Shown here piece by piece: positions 1 through 6,598 of a DNA stretch of 6,598 nt. The DNA comes from Clostridia bacterium (GTDB lineage Bacteria > Bacillota > Clostridia > HGM11514). How positions within the stretch are numbered: position 1 is the first letter of the stretch; every line of letters starts with the position of its first letter. Below the pieces are notes generated by a model. That model was not told the origin of the DNA. It made no database searches and saw only the letters and a list, made by a program, of their open reading frames with translations. The DNA lies in NCBI GenBank assembly GCA_900757255.1, contig CAAENE010000434.1:1-6598 (forward strand), given 5' to 3'. The position numbers and the translations under genes are program-made.

Positions 1-1274
1 AACCCGGCTTTTTTCCATTTTCGAATAATCAGATAAAAAATCAAATAAAAGACAATAAAAATAATAACCGTCCAGCCATATTGAAAACTGGGTAAAAACA
101 GTTTGTAAATATAGAGGGAATCAACATTGGCAATATTCAGGGAAAGCGACTCCAACTCATTGTGGCGGAATAAATAAGTAATCCCAAACGATAAAAGACT
201 GGATATCCAAAGCGGTTTTAACGATTTTTTATCAAATGCAGATGCCAAAAATACAATTCCCGCCGTAAGAACAGCCGGCATAGCCCCTTCATTATAACGT
301 CCATACAGTACATGGTCAGCCCATTCGATTTGCATTAAAAATACTGACGACTGCAGCAATACCGACAAAAAAGCAAAAAGAACAAATAGATTTGCCGGCC
401 GGTTGACCGAATCCATTTTGCAAAGAGCATACATCCCGAAAAATATTAGTCCAAGCGTCGCCATGACCAAATAGGAATACTGCGAAATCATGCCGATTAT
501 CATATTTAAAATTCCCTTTGGAGACAAAGACTGGAGAATCAGCTGTGCAAAACGGTCAATATTATAGATCGGATTGCCCACCAAAGAACGAATAAACAGA
601 ATAAACACGATAACGCAAAACAACAAAATCAATAATGCTGCAATCACTTTTTTTCGGGTTAATCGAATGCCCTTCTTTTTACAGTATTTATAAATCAAAA
701 ATCCCGCGAATACAGCAATCAGCAGAAGGGCCCGCGGATGAACAAAACACATATAACCATAAAGAATAACTGCCGCAATGCATTTTTTAATATTGATTTT
801 TTCCTGTGAAATAACATCATAAGCAAGAATTATAAAAATCATATATAAAACTGCATAGAGTCCTTCCGGCAAAGCGGAGTGCGATGAAGTCAGAAAATGC
901 GGATACAGACTAATCAGGACTGCCGCTGCAGTTTTTATCCATAAATTTAGATTTTTATTCAGCTGCCCTGCAAAAATAAAAATGAGAACAGGCAGGAAAG
1001 CGTCTATTAAGGCATTGATTATTTGAATAATGGAATAAACCACATTGATATCCGAACTGAAAAGATAAGCGATAGAAATCAAAACAGAGTAACCGCCATA
1101 ATAGATAAAATTACTGCCATAACCGGTTGCAATTTTCGAAGCAATCCCCATACACCGAGCTTCATCGGGAAAAATAAGGGGTGTTTTAGCAACCTGCGCC
1201 AAGAAAATATGCAGCAGGACAAAAACGATATACATGCTAAAACAAATCAAAACGCTTTTCTTGTGTAATTTCAT
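1..1274 (-). CDS. GT-C-type polytopic glycosyltransferase-like protein, second paralogue (C-terminus beyond the window)
   Basis: The frame stays open from the start at 1274 to the left edge: 424 complete codons with no stop, so the 3' part of the gene is missing. The protein is hydrophobic, with many membrane segments. A first helix (about residues 8-28) is followed by an exoplasmic loop with an acidic pair in FPDEAR (Asp37-Glu38), the position of the catalytic acid in GT-C/PMT-like enzymes that use polyprenyl-phosphate sugars. Conserved blocks shared with the upstream neighbour are YYGGY (58-62), ISIAYLFS (67-74), CFVHPRAL (176-183), ADHVLYGRYNEGA (319-331) and NVDSLYIY (383-390). The start was chosen because AAAGGA (1282-1287) lies 7 bases before ATG 1274; ATG 1277 is in frame but only 4 bases away. 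It begins 11 bases after the neighbour's stop, so co-transcription is likely. The membrane and family-type assignment is firm; donor and acceptor are unknown. A mannose donor is an inference from the nearby manA. By analogy with its paralogue, a large exoplasmic C-terminal domain may follow outside the window. Confidence 0.86.
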   Translation of the reverse strand, partial: MKLHKKSVLICFSMYIVFVLLHIFLAQVAKTPLIFPDEARCMGIASKIATGYGSNFIYYGGYSVLISIAYLFSSDINVVYSIIQIINALIDAFLPVLIFIFAGQLNKNLNLWIKTAAAVLISLYPHFLTSSHSALPEGLYAVLYMIFIILAYDVISQEKINIKKCIAAVILYGYMCFVHPRALLLIAVFAGFLIYKYCKKKGIRLTRKKVIAALLILLFCVIVFILFIRSLVGNPIYNIDRFAQLILQSLSPKGILNMIIGMISQYSYLVMATLGLIFFGMYALCKMDSVNRPANLFVLFAFLSVLLQSSVFLMQIEWADHVLYGRYNEGAMPAVLTAGIVFLASAFDKKSLKPLWISSLLSFGITYLFRHNELESLSLNIANVDSLYIYKLFLPSFQYGWTVIIFIVFYLIFYLIIRKWKKAG

Positions 1275-1285
1275 CATTTCATCCT

Positions 1286-3910
1286 TTATTTCAGATAGAT
1301 TTGGTCAATATCAATTCCATAGCTGCTGCCGTCCATATTCATGCCGGTCAGCTTTTTGACCGCCCGGCAGGCAAACGTATAAAATTTCGGACTATTTCCC
1401 GTATACCCCAAAAAGCCAGGCAGCGGTGTAGCATCAATAGGTCGGTATAAAGCACTTCCTATTTCAATTGACGTTATGGAATCAATATGCTCCGGCAGAA
1501 TAAAATGGTAAGACTGATCAGCAAAATGCGAAAAGCTGCAATCGATCCCGTTTACCTTTATTGATAATTTTGCCTTATTGATATCACCATCAAAAGGATT
1601 ATTTCCTCTTGTTTTTAAGACTATTTCATTTTTATCAGCCGCATCCAGCCTGATGTTTTCAATCAAAGCAGATTCTGCACGCATCTGATTGCTGGAAATA
1701 TTTGTTGTATTATTTGTGAAAAAGCCTTCTTTTTTCTCTTCATCATTTAAGACTACCAGAAGATAGGGCCTGACCGAGGTAAACTGATTATATTCCGGCG
1801 GAGCGTTTTCGTTCCTGATATCCGAAACCTGCACCGAATCATTGGCAAACAAAAGCTCTGCACAAACGGTTCCGGTATCACCCTCCTGAGAAAACCATGC
1901 TGTATAATCCTGAACCATATCAAGATACATCGTATATCTGCCTTCTCCATATGTGTCACGAATATATTCCAAATCCCATGGTTCGATATAAGCCGAAATT
2001 GGAATACTTTGCCCCGGTTTGAGATTTTCTTCCAAAGAGAAACGGGTGGCGTACACTTCTTCACCGGTCTGGCTGAAAATGCGGACAGAAAGCCGAACCA
2101 TATCCCTTACATCTCTGGCGTAATCATACCCCTGCCACAGCATGCCGCTTCCTGCATTCGTAACAGTAGTTTCAAATATCATTCGTTCGTCGTAAGAATA
2201 GTTTTGATTGAAGCTGACATTTATTTCAGACCGATAGGATTCTTGTGACATTTTCCCTTTATGACCAAGTCCGCTGACATCCTCCTGGTTTCGAATCCAC
2301 ATCGTAAGGGGAAGCCCCCGTTCCATGACAGCTTTACCAGATTGAGGCACAATCGTTTGATCGTCAGTCGTAATGGTGATAGGCGCGTCAGGATAAGGCA
2401 AATTATTTACATCAGTAAATCCTTTGATTTTAATATCCGGATAATTCATACAATAGTTCATCATTTGCCATTGATGCGCATCAGGATTCGATTGAAAATT
2501 GATATATAGCTCCCCCGGATTGCTTTTACGAAAATCCCCGATCGCTTTCACAATATTGTTTTGCCCTAATCTGGGATTAATAGCAGGGTCATATTCACCC
2601 TGATTGGTATACAATGCAGAGCCGGCCAGAAAAATGAATAAAAATACCAATCCGGCTTTTGTATTTTTTCGGCAGCAAAAATAGAAAACCAGATAAAACA
2701 GTGCAAAAATACCAATAACCCAGCCAATCTGAAAACTCGGCAGAAACAAATGATAAATATGCAGGGAATCAACATTGTTCGTCGTCAGGTAGAGTCCGGA
2801 CAGCATATCACCCCTCACAAGACAGGTAAAGCCAAATACTGCAGCCGCACAAGCCCATAGAGTGTAGTGCGCTTTTCTATGGAACTGTTCCGTCAGAAAT
2901 AAAATGCCGGCGGTAAAAACCGGAATCAATGCCCCTTCGTTATATCTGCCGTAAAGAACATGATCAGCCCGTTCCGCATGCTTTAAAAAGATTGCGGACA
3001 GCACCATAACTGCAATAAAAGAAAACGCAACAAACAAATGTTCCGCCCTGTTTTCCTTTTTCGTAAAGAGAGCATAAAAGCCCAAAAAAACGATTCCCAG
3101 CGTTGCCATAAGCAGATAGCTGAACTGTGTAATCAGCGCAGTAAAAAAGCTTAAAATTCCATTAAAGGAGAATAAATCCAAAATCATACTTGAAAAATGA
3201 TGAACATTGATATTATCTGATTTTGTTAAAATATGCATCAAAGCCAGGAAAAGTGCAAATATGACCGCCAGTGACGCAAAAAATAAAATGATTTTGGTTT
3301 TACTTATCCTGATATTTTTGATTGTAATCCATTTATAAACAAAAAATCCCGCTAATACAAAAACCAGCGCAAGGGCACGCGGATGCACAAAGCATAAATA
3401 TAAATAAACCGCAACAATTGCTGCGCATTTTTTGAGGTTGAATTTCTCCTCCCTCAAAATATCAATACCCAAAATGGTGAACAAAACAAACAGAACAGCA
3501 AAAAGTGCTTCCGGCAGCGCTGAATTAGAAGCAATTAAATAATGAGGATAAACACAAACAAGAACCGCAATCACCGTTTTCATTTTGATACTTGCCGTTT
3601 GGCTGAAACGCCCGATCAAAACAAAAACCATAACCGGCATCAAACCGCTGACCAGTGCATTAATGACCTGAATGATCCTGTATACAGTCTCCAGATTGTC
3701 ACTGAACAAATATGCGATCGATATCAACAGCGGATAACCGCCGTAATAACCGAAAGAATATCCACTTCCAGTCATGATTTTTGCCGCAAAACCGATATAA
3801 CCGGCCTCGTCCCAAATAACCGGATACTTTGATACGGTCGACAAAACAAGATGTAATGCCGCAAATATAAGATAAAGCACCAGACAGGTCATTCCGGCTC
3901 TTTTTTTCAT
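1286..3910 (-). CDS. GT-C-type membrane glycosyltransferase-like protein with a large C-terminal ectodomain
   Basis: This complete 874-residue protein has about a dozen membrane segments in residues 1-435, then about 440 mostly hydrophilic residues, probably outside the cell. The N-terminal half has GT-C/PMT-like architecture: a signal-anchor helix (about 8-26), a first exoplasmic loop with WDEAGY (Asp34-Glu35, the candidate catalytic acid position), YYGGYP (55-60), CFVHPRAL (173-180) and ADHVLYGRYNEGA (315-327). In the ectodomain, residues about 565-690 look like a beta-sandwich, with VTNAG (583-587), the W at 592 and YLDMVQDYTAWF (662-673). The last 130 residues look like a jelly-roll-type module ending in YGIDIDQIYLK. 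Those fold ideas are inference from strand patterns. The start ATG follows AAAGGGTGGGG (3916-3926) and lies 14 bases after the manA stop, pointing to one operon. The likely job is transfer of a sugar from a polyprenyl-phosphate donor to a cell-surface acceptor. Exact substrate and EC number cannot be read from the sequence. Confidence 0.88.
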   Translation of the reverse strand: MKKRAGMTCLVLYLIFAALHLVLSTVSKYPVIWDEAGYIGFAAKIMTGSGYSFGYYGGYPLLISIAYLFSDNLETVYRIIQVINALVSGLMPVMVFVLIGRFSQTASIKMKTVIAVLVCVYPHYLIASNSALPEALFAVLFVLFTILGIDILREEKFNLKKCAAIVAVYLYLCFVHPRALALVFVLAGFFVYKWITIKNIRISKTKIILFFASLAVIFALFLALMHILTKSDNINVHHFSSMILDLFSFNGILSFFTALITQFSYLLMATLGIVFLGFYALFTKKENRAEHLFVAFSFIAVMVLSAIFLKHAERADHVLYGRYNEGALIPVFTAGILFLTEQFHRKAHYTLWACAAAVFGFTCLVRGDMLSGLYLTTNNVDSLHIYHLFLPSFQIGWVIGIFALFYLVFYFCCRKNTKAGLVFLFIFLAGSALYTNQGEYDPAINPRLGQNNIVKAIGDFRKSNPGELYINFQSNPDAHQWQMMNYCMNYPDIKIKGFTDVNNLPYPDAPITITTDDQTIVPQSGKAVMERGLPLTMWIRNQEDVSGLGHKGKMSQESYRSEINVSFNQNYSYDERMIFETTVTNAGSGMLWQGYDYARDVRDMVRLSVRIFSQTGEEVYATRFSLEENLKPGQSIPISAYIEPWDLEYIRDTYGEGRYTMYLDMVQDYTAWFSQEGDTGTVCAELLFANDSVQVSDIRNENAPPEYNQFTSVRPYLLVVLNDEEKKEGFFTNNTTNISSNQMRAESALIENIRLDAADKNEIVLKTRGNNPFDGDINKAKLSIKVNGIDCSFSHFADQSYHFILPEHIDSITSIEIGSALYRPIDATPLPGFLGYTGNSPKFYTFACRAVKKLTGMNMDGSSYGIDIDQIYLK

Positions 3911-3924
3911 TTATGCCCCACCCT

Positions 3925-5289
3925 TTATTTGATATAATTTTTGGTATATATCCCTTTTCCTTTGACCTCATAGTTTCCAAGAGCTGCAGGTACGATAAAA
4001 GTATCTCCGGCAGCAAAAGGAAACGCACCGGCGTCACAGCAGATTTCCCCCCTGCCCTCAGCAAAGAAAAGGATATGGTAAGCGCCGTCAGTGTCGTCGC
4101 GGACAGGTTCGTCCAATACAACCTTTTCGCAGGTGAAATAATCACAATCCGCCAAAACGCCTTCCGTCCTGCCGGAAACGATATTCGTCTTTTTTAAATT
4201 AGCAACATCAAGCGCTTTGTCTACATGAAGCTCTCTTTTTTGTCCCTGATAGCTTCTGTTATAGTCATAAATCCGGTAGGTGATATTAGAATTCTGCTGA
4301 ATTTCTCCGACAAGCACTCCCTCGCAGAGGCAATGCACAAGTCCGGCTGGAATAAAGTAGCCCTCACCCGGTTTTACCTCGATATAATTGATGCAGTTTT
4401 CCAGAGTACCTGTTTCAATTGCTTTGCGGACTTCTTCCGGTGTCATATCCCGATTAAATCCGTATCCGATTTTAGCGCCAGGCTCTGCGTCTATAATGTA
4501 CCACATTTCGGTTTTTCCGAAAGGGCTGTTTTCATGCTGCTGCGCATAGGCATCGTCCGGATGCACCTGAATCGACAACTTATCGTTTGCATCAATAATT
4601 TTATAAAACAAGGAAAACGTATCACCGTCTTTACCGGTTAAATCCGTTTTCAGCGTCCTTATTAGTTCAGTCAGCTTCATCCCCTCAAATTCGCCGTTAG
4701 CAGCCCGGCTGACGCCGTCCTTATGGCAGGATACTTCCCAGCTTTCGCCGATTTTATCATTGGGGATTTTTTTACCAAAAGCCTTTTTCAGTTTATCTCC
4801 TCCCCAAATCATTTCTTTAAAAACACTTTCCATCTTGATTGGATATAACATACAATTTCTCCTCTCGTCATCTAAGGTAATCCTATTATCTGTATTTTCA
4901 ACTGATAATACGATATGTATGCCATTTAGTTTGGTTTTGAGCAGTTCACTTAATATAAATCCCAAAACCCGGGGATCGACAGCAGGTTTACCAATACCAA
5001 GATATTCGGCCTTGTCCCGGCAGATCCCCTTGCCAAAGGTCAGCCAGATTCCGTTCTCACCACTCCAGCTAGCTTCAGCACAAAAAGTCAGGATTTCTCC
5101 GTCAGGCATGGTATGATTCACTTTACAGGTATAGCTGTTTCCCTGTACGATAAGCCTGTCCGCATAAATCGGCAGAAATCCCTGTACTTTCACTTCCATG
5201 GAAAAACGGTCAGGATCCTGCAAAGCGAGGGCAGCACATTTACACGCGGCGGCAGCTGAGGATACGGCAGGGTATTGTTTATCCTTCAT
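3925..5289 (-). CDS. manA: mannose-6-phosphate isomerase, class I, with an unusual N-terminal extension
   Basis: Residues 147-454 are a complete class I phosphomannose isomerase (a zinc cupin enzyme interconverting fructose-6-phosphate and mannose-6-phosphate in the cytoplasm). They begin with the typical opening MLYPIKMESVFKEMIWGG. Visible hallmarks are GESWE (181-185), QVHPDD with zinc ligand His243, GKTEMWY with Glu261, PAGLVHCL with His319, and the active-site region QQNSNITYRIYDYNR with Arg339. Counted from Met147 these fall at 97, 115, 173 and 193, and the 308-residue length from that Met suits short firmicute enzymes. The open frame, however, extends 146 codons upstream to ATG 5289, which overlaps the end of the CobD-like gene by 11 bases (ATGAAGGATAA). 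A strong SD sits just before Met147 (ATG at 4851), so translation of the isomerase alone from 3925-4851 is quite possible. The enzyme call is near certain; the real start is not. In context it probably supplies activated mannose for the two downstream membrane glycosyltransferase-like proteins. Confidence 0.93.
   Translation of the reverse strand: MKDKQYPAVSSAAAACKCAALALQDPDRFSMEVKVQGFLPIYADRLIVQGNSYTCKVNHTMPDGEILTFCAEASWSGENGIWLTFGKGICRDKAEYLGIGKPAVDPRVLGFILSELLKTKLNGIHIVLSVENTDNRITLDDERRNCMLYPIKMESVFKEMIWGGDKLKKAFGKKIPNDKIGESWEVSCHKDGVSRAANGEFEGMKLTELIRTLKTDLTGKDGDTFSLFYKIIDANDKLSIQVHPDDAYAQQHENSPFGKTEMWYIIDAEPGAKIGYGFNRDMTPEEVRKAIETGTLENCINYIEVKPGEGYFIPAGLVHCLCEGVLVGEIQQNSNITYRIYDYNRSYQGQKRELHVDKALDVANLKKTNIVSGRTEGVLADCDYFTCEKVVLDEPVRDDTDGAYHILFFAEGRGEICCDAGAFPFAAGDTFIVPAALGNYEVKGKGIYTKNYIK
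4852..5289 (-). other. 146-residue uncharacterised domain in frame upstream of manA
   Basis: The first 146 codons of the manA reading frame do not belong to any phosphomannose isomerase layout I know. The segment starts with an Ala/Cys-rich helix-like stretch (SSAAAACKCAALAL, 10-23). A strand-rich part follows (VKVQGFLPIYADRLIVQG, 33-50, then YTCKV, ILTFCAEASW, IWLTFGKG). It ends with a helix (VLGFILSELLKTKL, 108-121), a strand (IHIVLSV, 124-130) and a charged linker (DDERRN, 140-145). There is no membrane segment and no cleavable signal peptide; six cysteines are scattered through it without a metal-site pattern. Start ATG 5289 overlaps the preceding gene's stop, and its best SD (GGAG) is 11 bases away, slightly far, suggesting translational coupling. 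It could be a genuine N-terminal domain of a fusion protein or an independent small gene that has lost its stop. I do not recognise the family. Confidence 0.6.
4859..4866 (-). promoter_or_regulatory. internal ribosome binding site for manA
   Basis: On the minus strand GAGAGGAG is followed by 7 bases (AAATTGT) and then ATG at 4851, the first codon of the canonical isomerase (MLYPIK...). Match and spacing are near ideal and better than those before ATG 5289. This is the main reason to suspect that the isomerase is also, or only, made from the internal start. Confidence 0.8.
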
Positions 5290-6193
5290 GAAAAATCAAA
5301 CTCCATATGAGAAATTTTATTATTTCAAACACTGAAGCAATCAGCAGCGCACCCATAACCGCCGACATATACCCCATTGTGATACTCTTTTTTACATCAC
5401 TTAACTTAGGCGGCTTTTCATTCGGCGAATCAAAACTGACAGCAAGTACGCTTTCAGCGGCACAAAGTGCAAGAGGATTCTGGATTCCTTTTTTCATCTT
5501 TCGCAGTGCAAATGTGGTTTTTACTGTTTTTTTCAGCTTGCTGCCAAGCAAAAATCCGCTGACCCAAAAAAAGAGTGCGGTAATTTTATCCGGCAGATAT
5601 AAAATCACTTTTAGTAAAAAACACACAATCCCCTTTTGAAGATTAAGATATTTATCAATCTGAAACAGGACTTTATAAAACATCGCAAACAGCGGACCGC
5701 CCAGCACCGTACAAAAAATCGGCGCAATCATTCCGGAAACTGTGTTTTTTGTGACAGCAGCAACCGTTTCAGACAGAATTTCCTGCACAGAATACGCTTG
5801 GGTGTCCTTTCCGCTCATGGCACGCAGGTAAATTTTCGCATTTTTGATATTCCCCTGATGCAGGGAACGATAAACCGCACGTCCGAGGTCAGCAGTGCGC
5901 TTTAAGTTCATGCACCCAAATACCAGAAGGATATAGGCAAGCGGATACAGCAGCAGTCCCTTAGTGAACATCAGAATCATTAAAGTAATGCCGCAGATAA
6001 TCAATTCCAGCCAGAAAATGAGGAACAGCTCGCCCAGCTTATTTCTGTGAAACAGCTTATCGGAAAAGCGGCCGAAAAACCGTACCAAAGCATTGATTCC
6101 CCGCGTAAGCAAACTATGCTTTTTCATATTGCCGATCAGCAGACTTAAGATACAGCCTATCAAAATATATAGATAATTGTAAATAATAACCAC
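5279..6193 (-). CDS. divergent CobD/CbiB-family membrane protein
   Basis: This 304-residue integral membrane protein resembles adenosylcobinamide-phosphate synthase (CobD/CbiB), which adds the aminopropanol arm to adenosylcobyric acid at the membrane. The family core is visible: MSGKDTQ (126-132; CobD usually has a V/MGRDT-like block), ETVAAVTKNTVSGMIAPIF (142-160; usually E-x-x-AENT-x-DGVIAPLF), LGGPLFAMFYK (164-174), QID (178-180) and YLPDKITALFFW (199-210; usually LPARLTAL). Departures are strong: the N-terminal GDP...HPV motif reads GNMKKHS (21-27), the DSMVGY block is reduced to IDKYL, and the late PN-x-GWPE-like block is only QNPLALCAAE (238-247). Family membership is well supported; retention of the cobalamin reaction is doubtful, and no other cobalamin gene is in the window. 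Translation starts at GTG 6193: no in-frame ATG occurs until Met23, and the first hydrophobic segment fits. The SD is poor, with GGGG directly abutting the start. The stop overlaps the next start by 11 bases, so expression with manA is likely. Confidence 0.8.
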   Translation of the reverse strand: MVIIYNYLYILIGCILSLLIGNMKKHSLLTRGINALVRFFGRFSDKLFHRNKLGELFLIFWLELIICGITLMILMFTKGLLLYPLAYILLVFGCMNLKRTADLGRAVYRSLHQGNIKNAKIYLRAMSGKDTQAYSVQEILSETVAAVTKNTVSGMIAPIFCTVLGGPLFAMFYKVLFQIDKYLNLQKGIVCFLLKVILYLPDKITALFFWVSGFLLGSKLKKTVKTTFALRKMKKGIQNPLALCAAESVLAVSFDSPNEKPPKLSDVKKSITMGYMSAVMGALLIASVFEIIKFLIWSLIFHEG

Positions 6194-6206
6194 CCCAAAA
6201 GAATAG

Positions 6207-6264
6207 AAAAAAAGGCGGAACCGAATATGGATGCCGCAGATGTTTAAAAATCCGCTTCCGCCTT
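6207..6264 (-). terminator. rho-independent terminator after the zinc-ribbon gene
   Basis: Read on the minus strand, AAGGCGGAA (6256-6264) pairs perfectly with TTCCGCCTT (6212-6220), and the second arm runs into a seven-T tract (6207-6213). The stem begins 15 bases after the zinc-ribbon stop codon. The loop is unusually long (35 bases) and contains a 6-bp hairpin, GCGGAT (6250-6255) with ATCTGC (6236-6241), one pair being G-U. There is no T tract in the plus direction, so it works for minus-strand transcripts only. Confidence 0.8.
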
Positions 6265-6279
6265 ATCTGGATTCGCCTG

Positions 6280-6598
6280 TTATTCCTCGCTGCCCATCAT
6301 ACTTGCACCGCAATACGGACAGTAAGAGACCTGCTCGTCAATTGCCTTATGGCAGTTTGGGCAAGTTTTGAGTTTTTTAATTGCATTGATTTCATTTTGC
6401 ACTTTTTCTATTTTTGCGTAGTTTTCAGCAATCTGGTCACAATAGGAGATGACGTCATGCGAAAAATCATTTTCGTTTTTATAAGCGTCATAAACGATTT
6501 CACCGATTTTGATATACAGCTTTTCGATATCGTTTTCAATCCCGTTGATTTCCAGAGACAGCTTGGTACTTTCGATTACCTCGCCTGACTTTTTCGTA
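6280..6598 (-). CDS. coiled-coil zinc-ribbon protein, C-terminal part
   Basis: The last 105 codons are present; the N-terminus lies beyond the right edge, and the frame is open to the edge. Residues 1-75 of the visible part are a charged, heptad-like helical region (KSGEVIESTKLSLEINGIEN, then EKLYIKIGEIVYDAY and IEKVQNEINAIKKLK) that should form a coiled coil. A zinc ribbon follows with two Cys pairs, CPNC and CPYCG, separated by 12 residues, then a short tail ending GSEE. This is the layout of small zinc-ribbon proteins that are common in Clostridia and usually annotated only by domain; no enzymatic role can be assigned, and a nucleic-acid-binding or scaffold role is only a guess. It is separated from the downstream operon by a terminator, so it is probably its own transcription unit. 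Confidence 0.85.
   Translation of the reverse strand, partial: TKKSGEVIESTKLSLEINGIENDIEKLYIKIGEIVYDAYKNENDFSHDVISYCDQIAENYAKIEKVQNEINAIKKLKTCPNCHKAIDEQVSYCPYCGASMMGSEE

Noticed and set aside
285..350. DNA repeat shared with about 2932-3000
   Set aside because: This is the coding block for GRYNEG and flanking residues in the two paralogues; similarity follows the protein alignment and is not a separate repeat element.
1023..1268. Plus-strand ORF of 81 codons at the left part of the window
   Set aside because: It is antisense to the partial GT-C-type gene, whose translation aligns with its neighbour throughout this stretch.
3699..4145. Minus-strand ORF of 148 codons spanning the manA/GT-C junction
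   Set aside because: It is out of frame with two clearly conserved proteins and its translation has no family resemblance.
4225..4641. Plus-strand ORF of 138 codons opposite manA, and a second of 118 codons at 4760-5116
   Set aside because: Both lie antisense to the well-supported manA frame, show no recognisable domain, and look like chance open frames.
6212..6264. Inverted repeat as a mobile-element end
   Set aside because: The arms run directly into a T tract just after a stop codon, there is no transposase, and no target duplication is visible; a terminator explains it fully.
6194..6279. Possible cobalamin riboswitch or other leader upstream of the CobD-like gene
   Set aside because: The gap is only 86 bases and is filled by the terminator; it is too short for a cobalamin riboswitch and no B12-box-like motif is visible.

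Overview
The window reads as a piece of a Clostridia/Bacillota chromosome. GC content is low to moderate by eye, Shine-Dalgarno sites are strong and purine-rich, genes are packed with gaps of 11-14 bases or a short overlap, and the proteins look firmicute-like. Genus and species cannot be called. Every real gene lies on the minus strand, so transcription runs from high to low coordinates.

From right to left (5' to 3' for the genes): the C-terminal end of a coiled-coil zinc-ribbon protein (6280-6598) is followed by a rho-independent terminator (6207-6264). A compact run of four genes then begins: a divergent CobD/CbiB-family membrane protein (5279-6193, GTG start), a class I mannose-6-phosphate isomerase carrying an unusual 146-residue N-terminal extension (3925-5289), a large GT-C-type polytopic glycosyltransferase-like protein with a C-terminal ectodomain of about 440 residues (1286-3910), and a second, paralogous GT-C-type protein whose C-terminal part runs off the left edge (1-1274). 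The only gene-free stretch longer than 20 bases is 6194-6279, which holds the terminator.

The likely common theme, by inference, is cell-surface glycosylation. The isomerase interconverts fructose-6-phosphate and mannose-6-phosphate, the entry to GDP-mannose and polyprenyl-phosphate-mannose. The two membrane proteins have the layout of enzymes that move sugars from polyprenyl-phosphate donors to acceptors outside the membrane. The role of the CobD-like protein here is unclear: no other cobalamin gene and no recognisable cobalamin riboswitch is in view, and it has lost the usual N-terminal family motif.

The points most worth a second look are the in-frame fusion (or lost stop) upstream of manA, with a complete internal ribosome binding site and start; the divergent CobD homologue coupled to it; and the tandem pair of GT-C paralogues.
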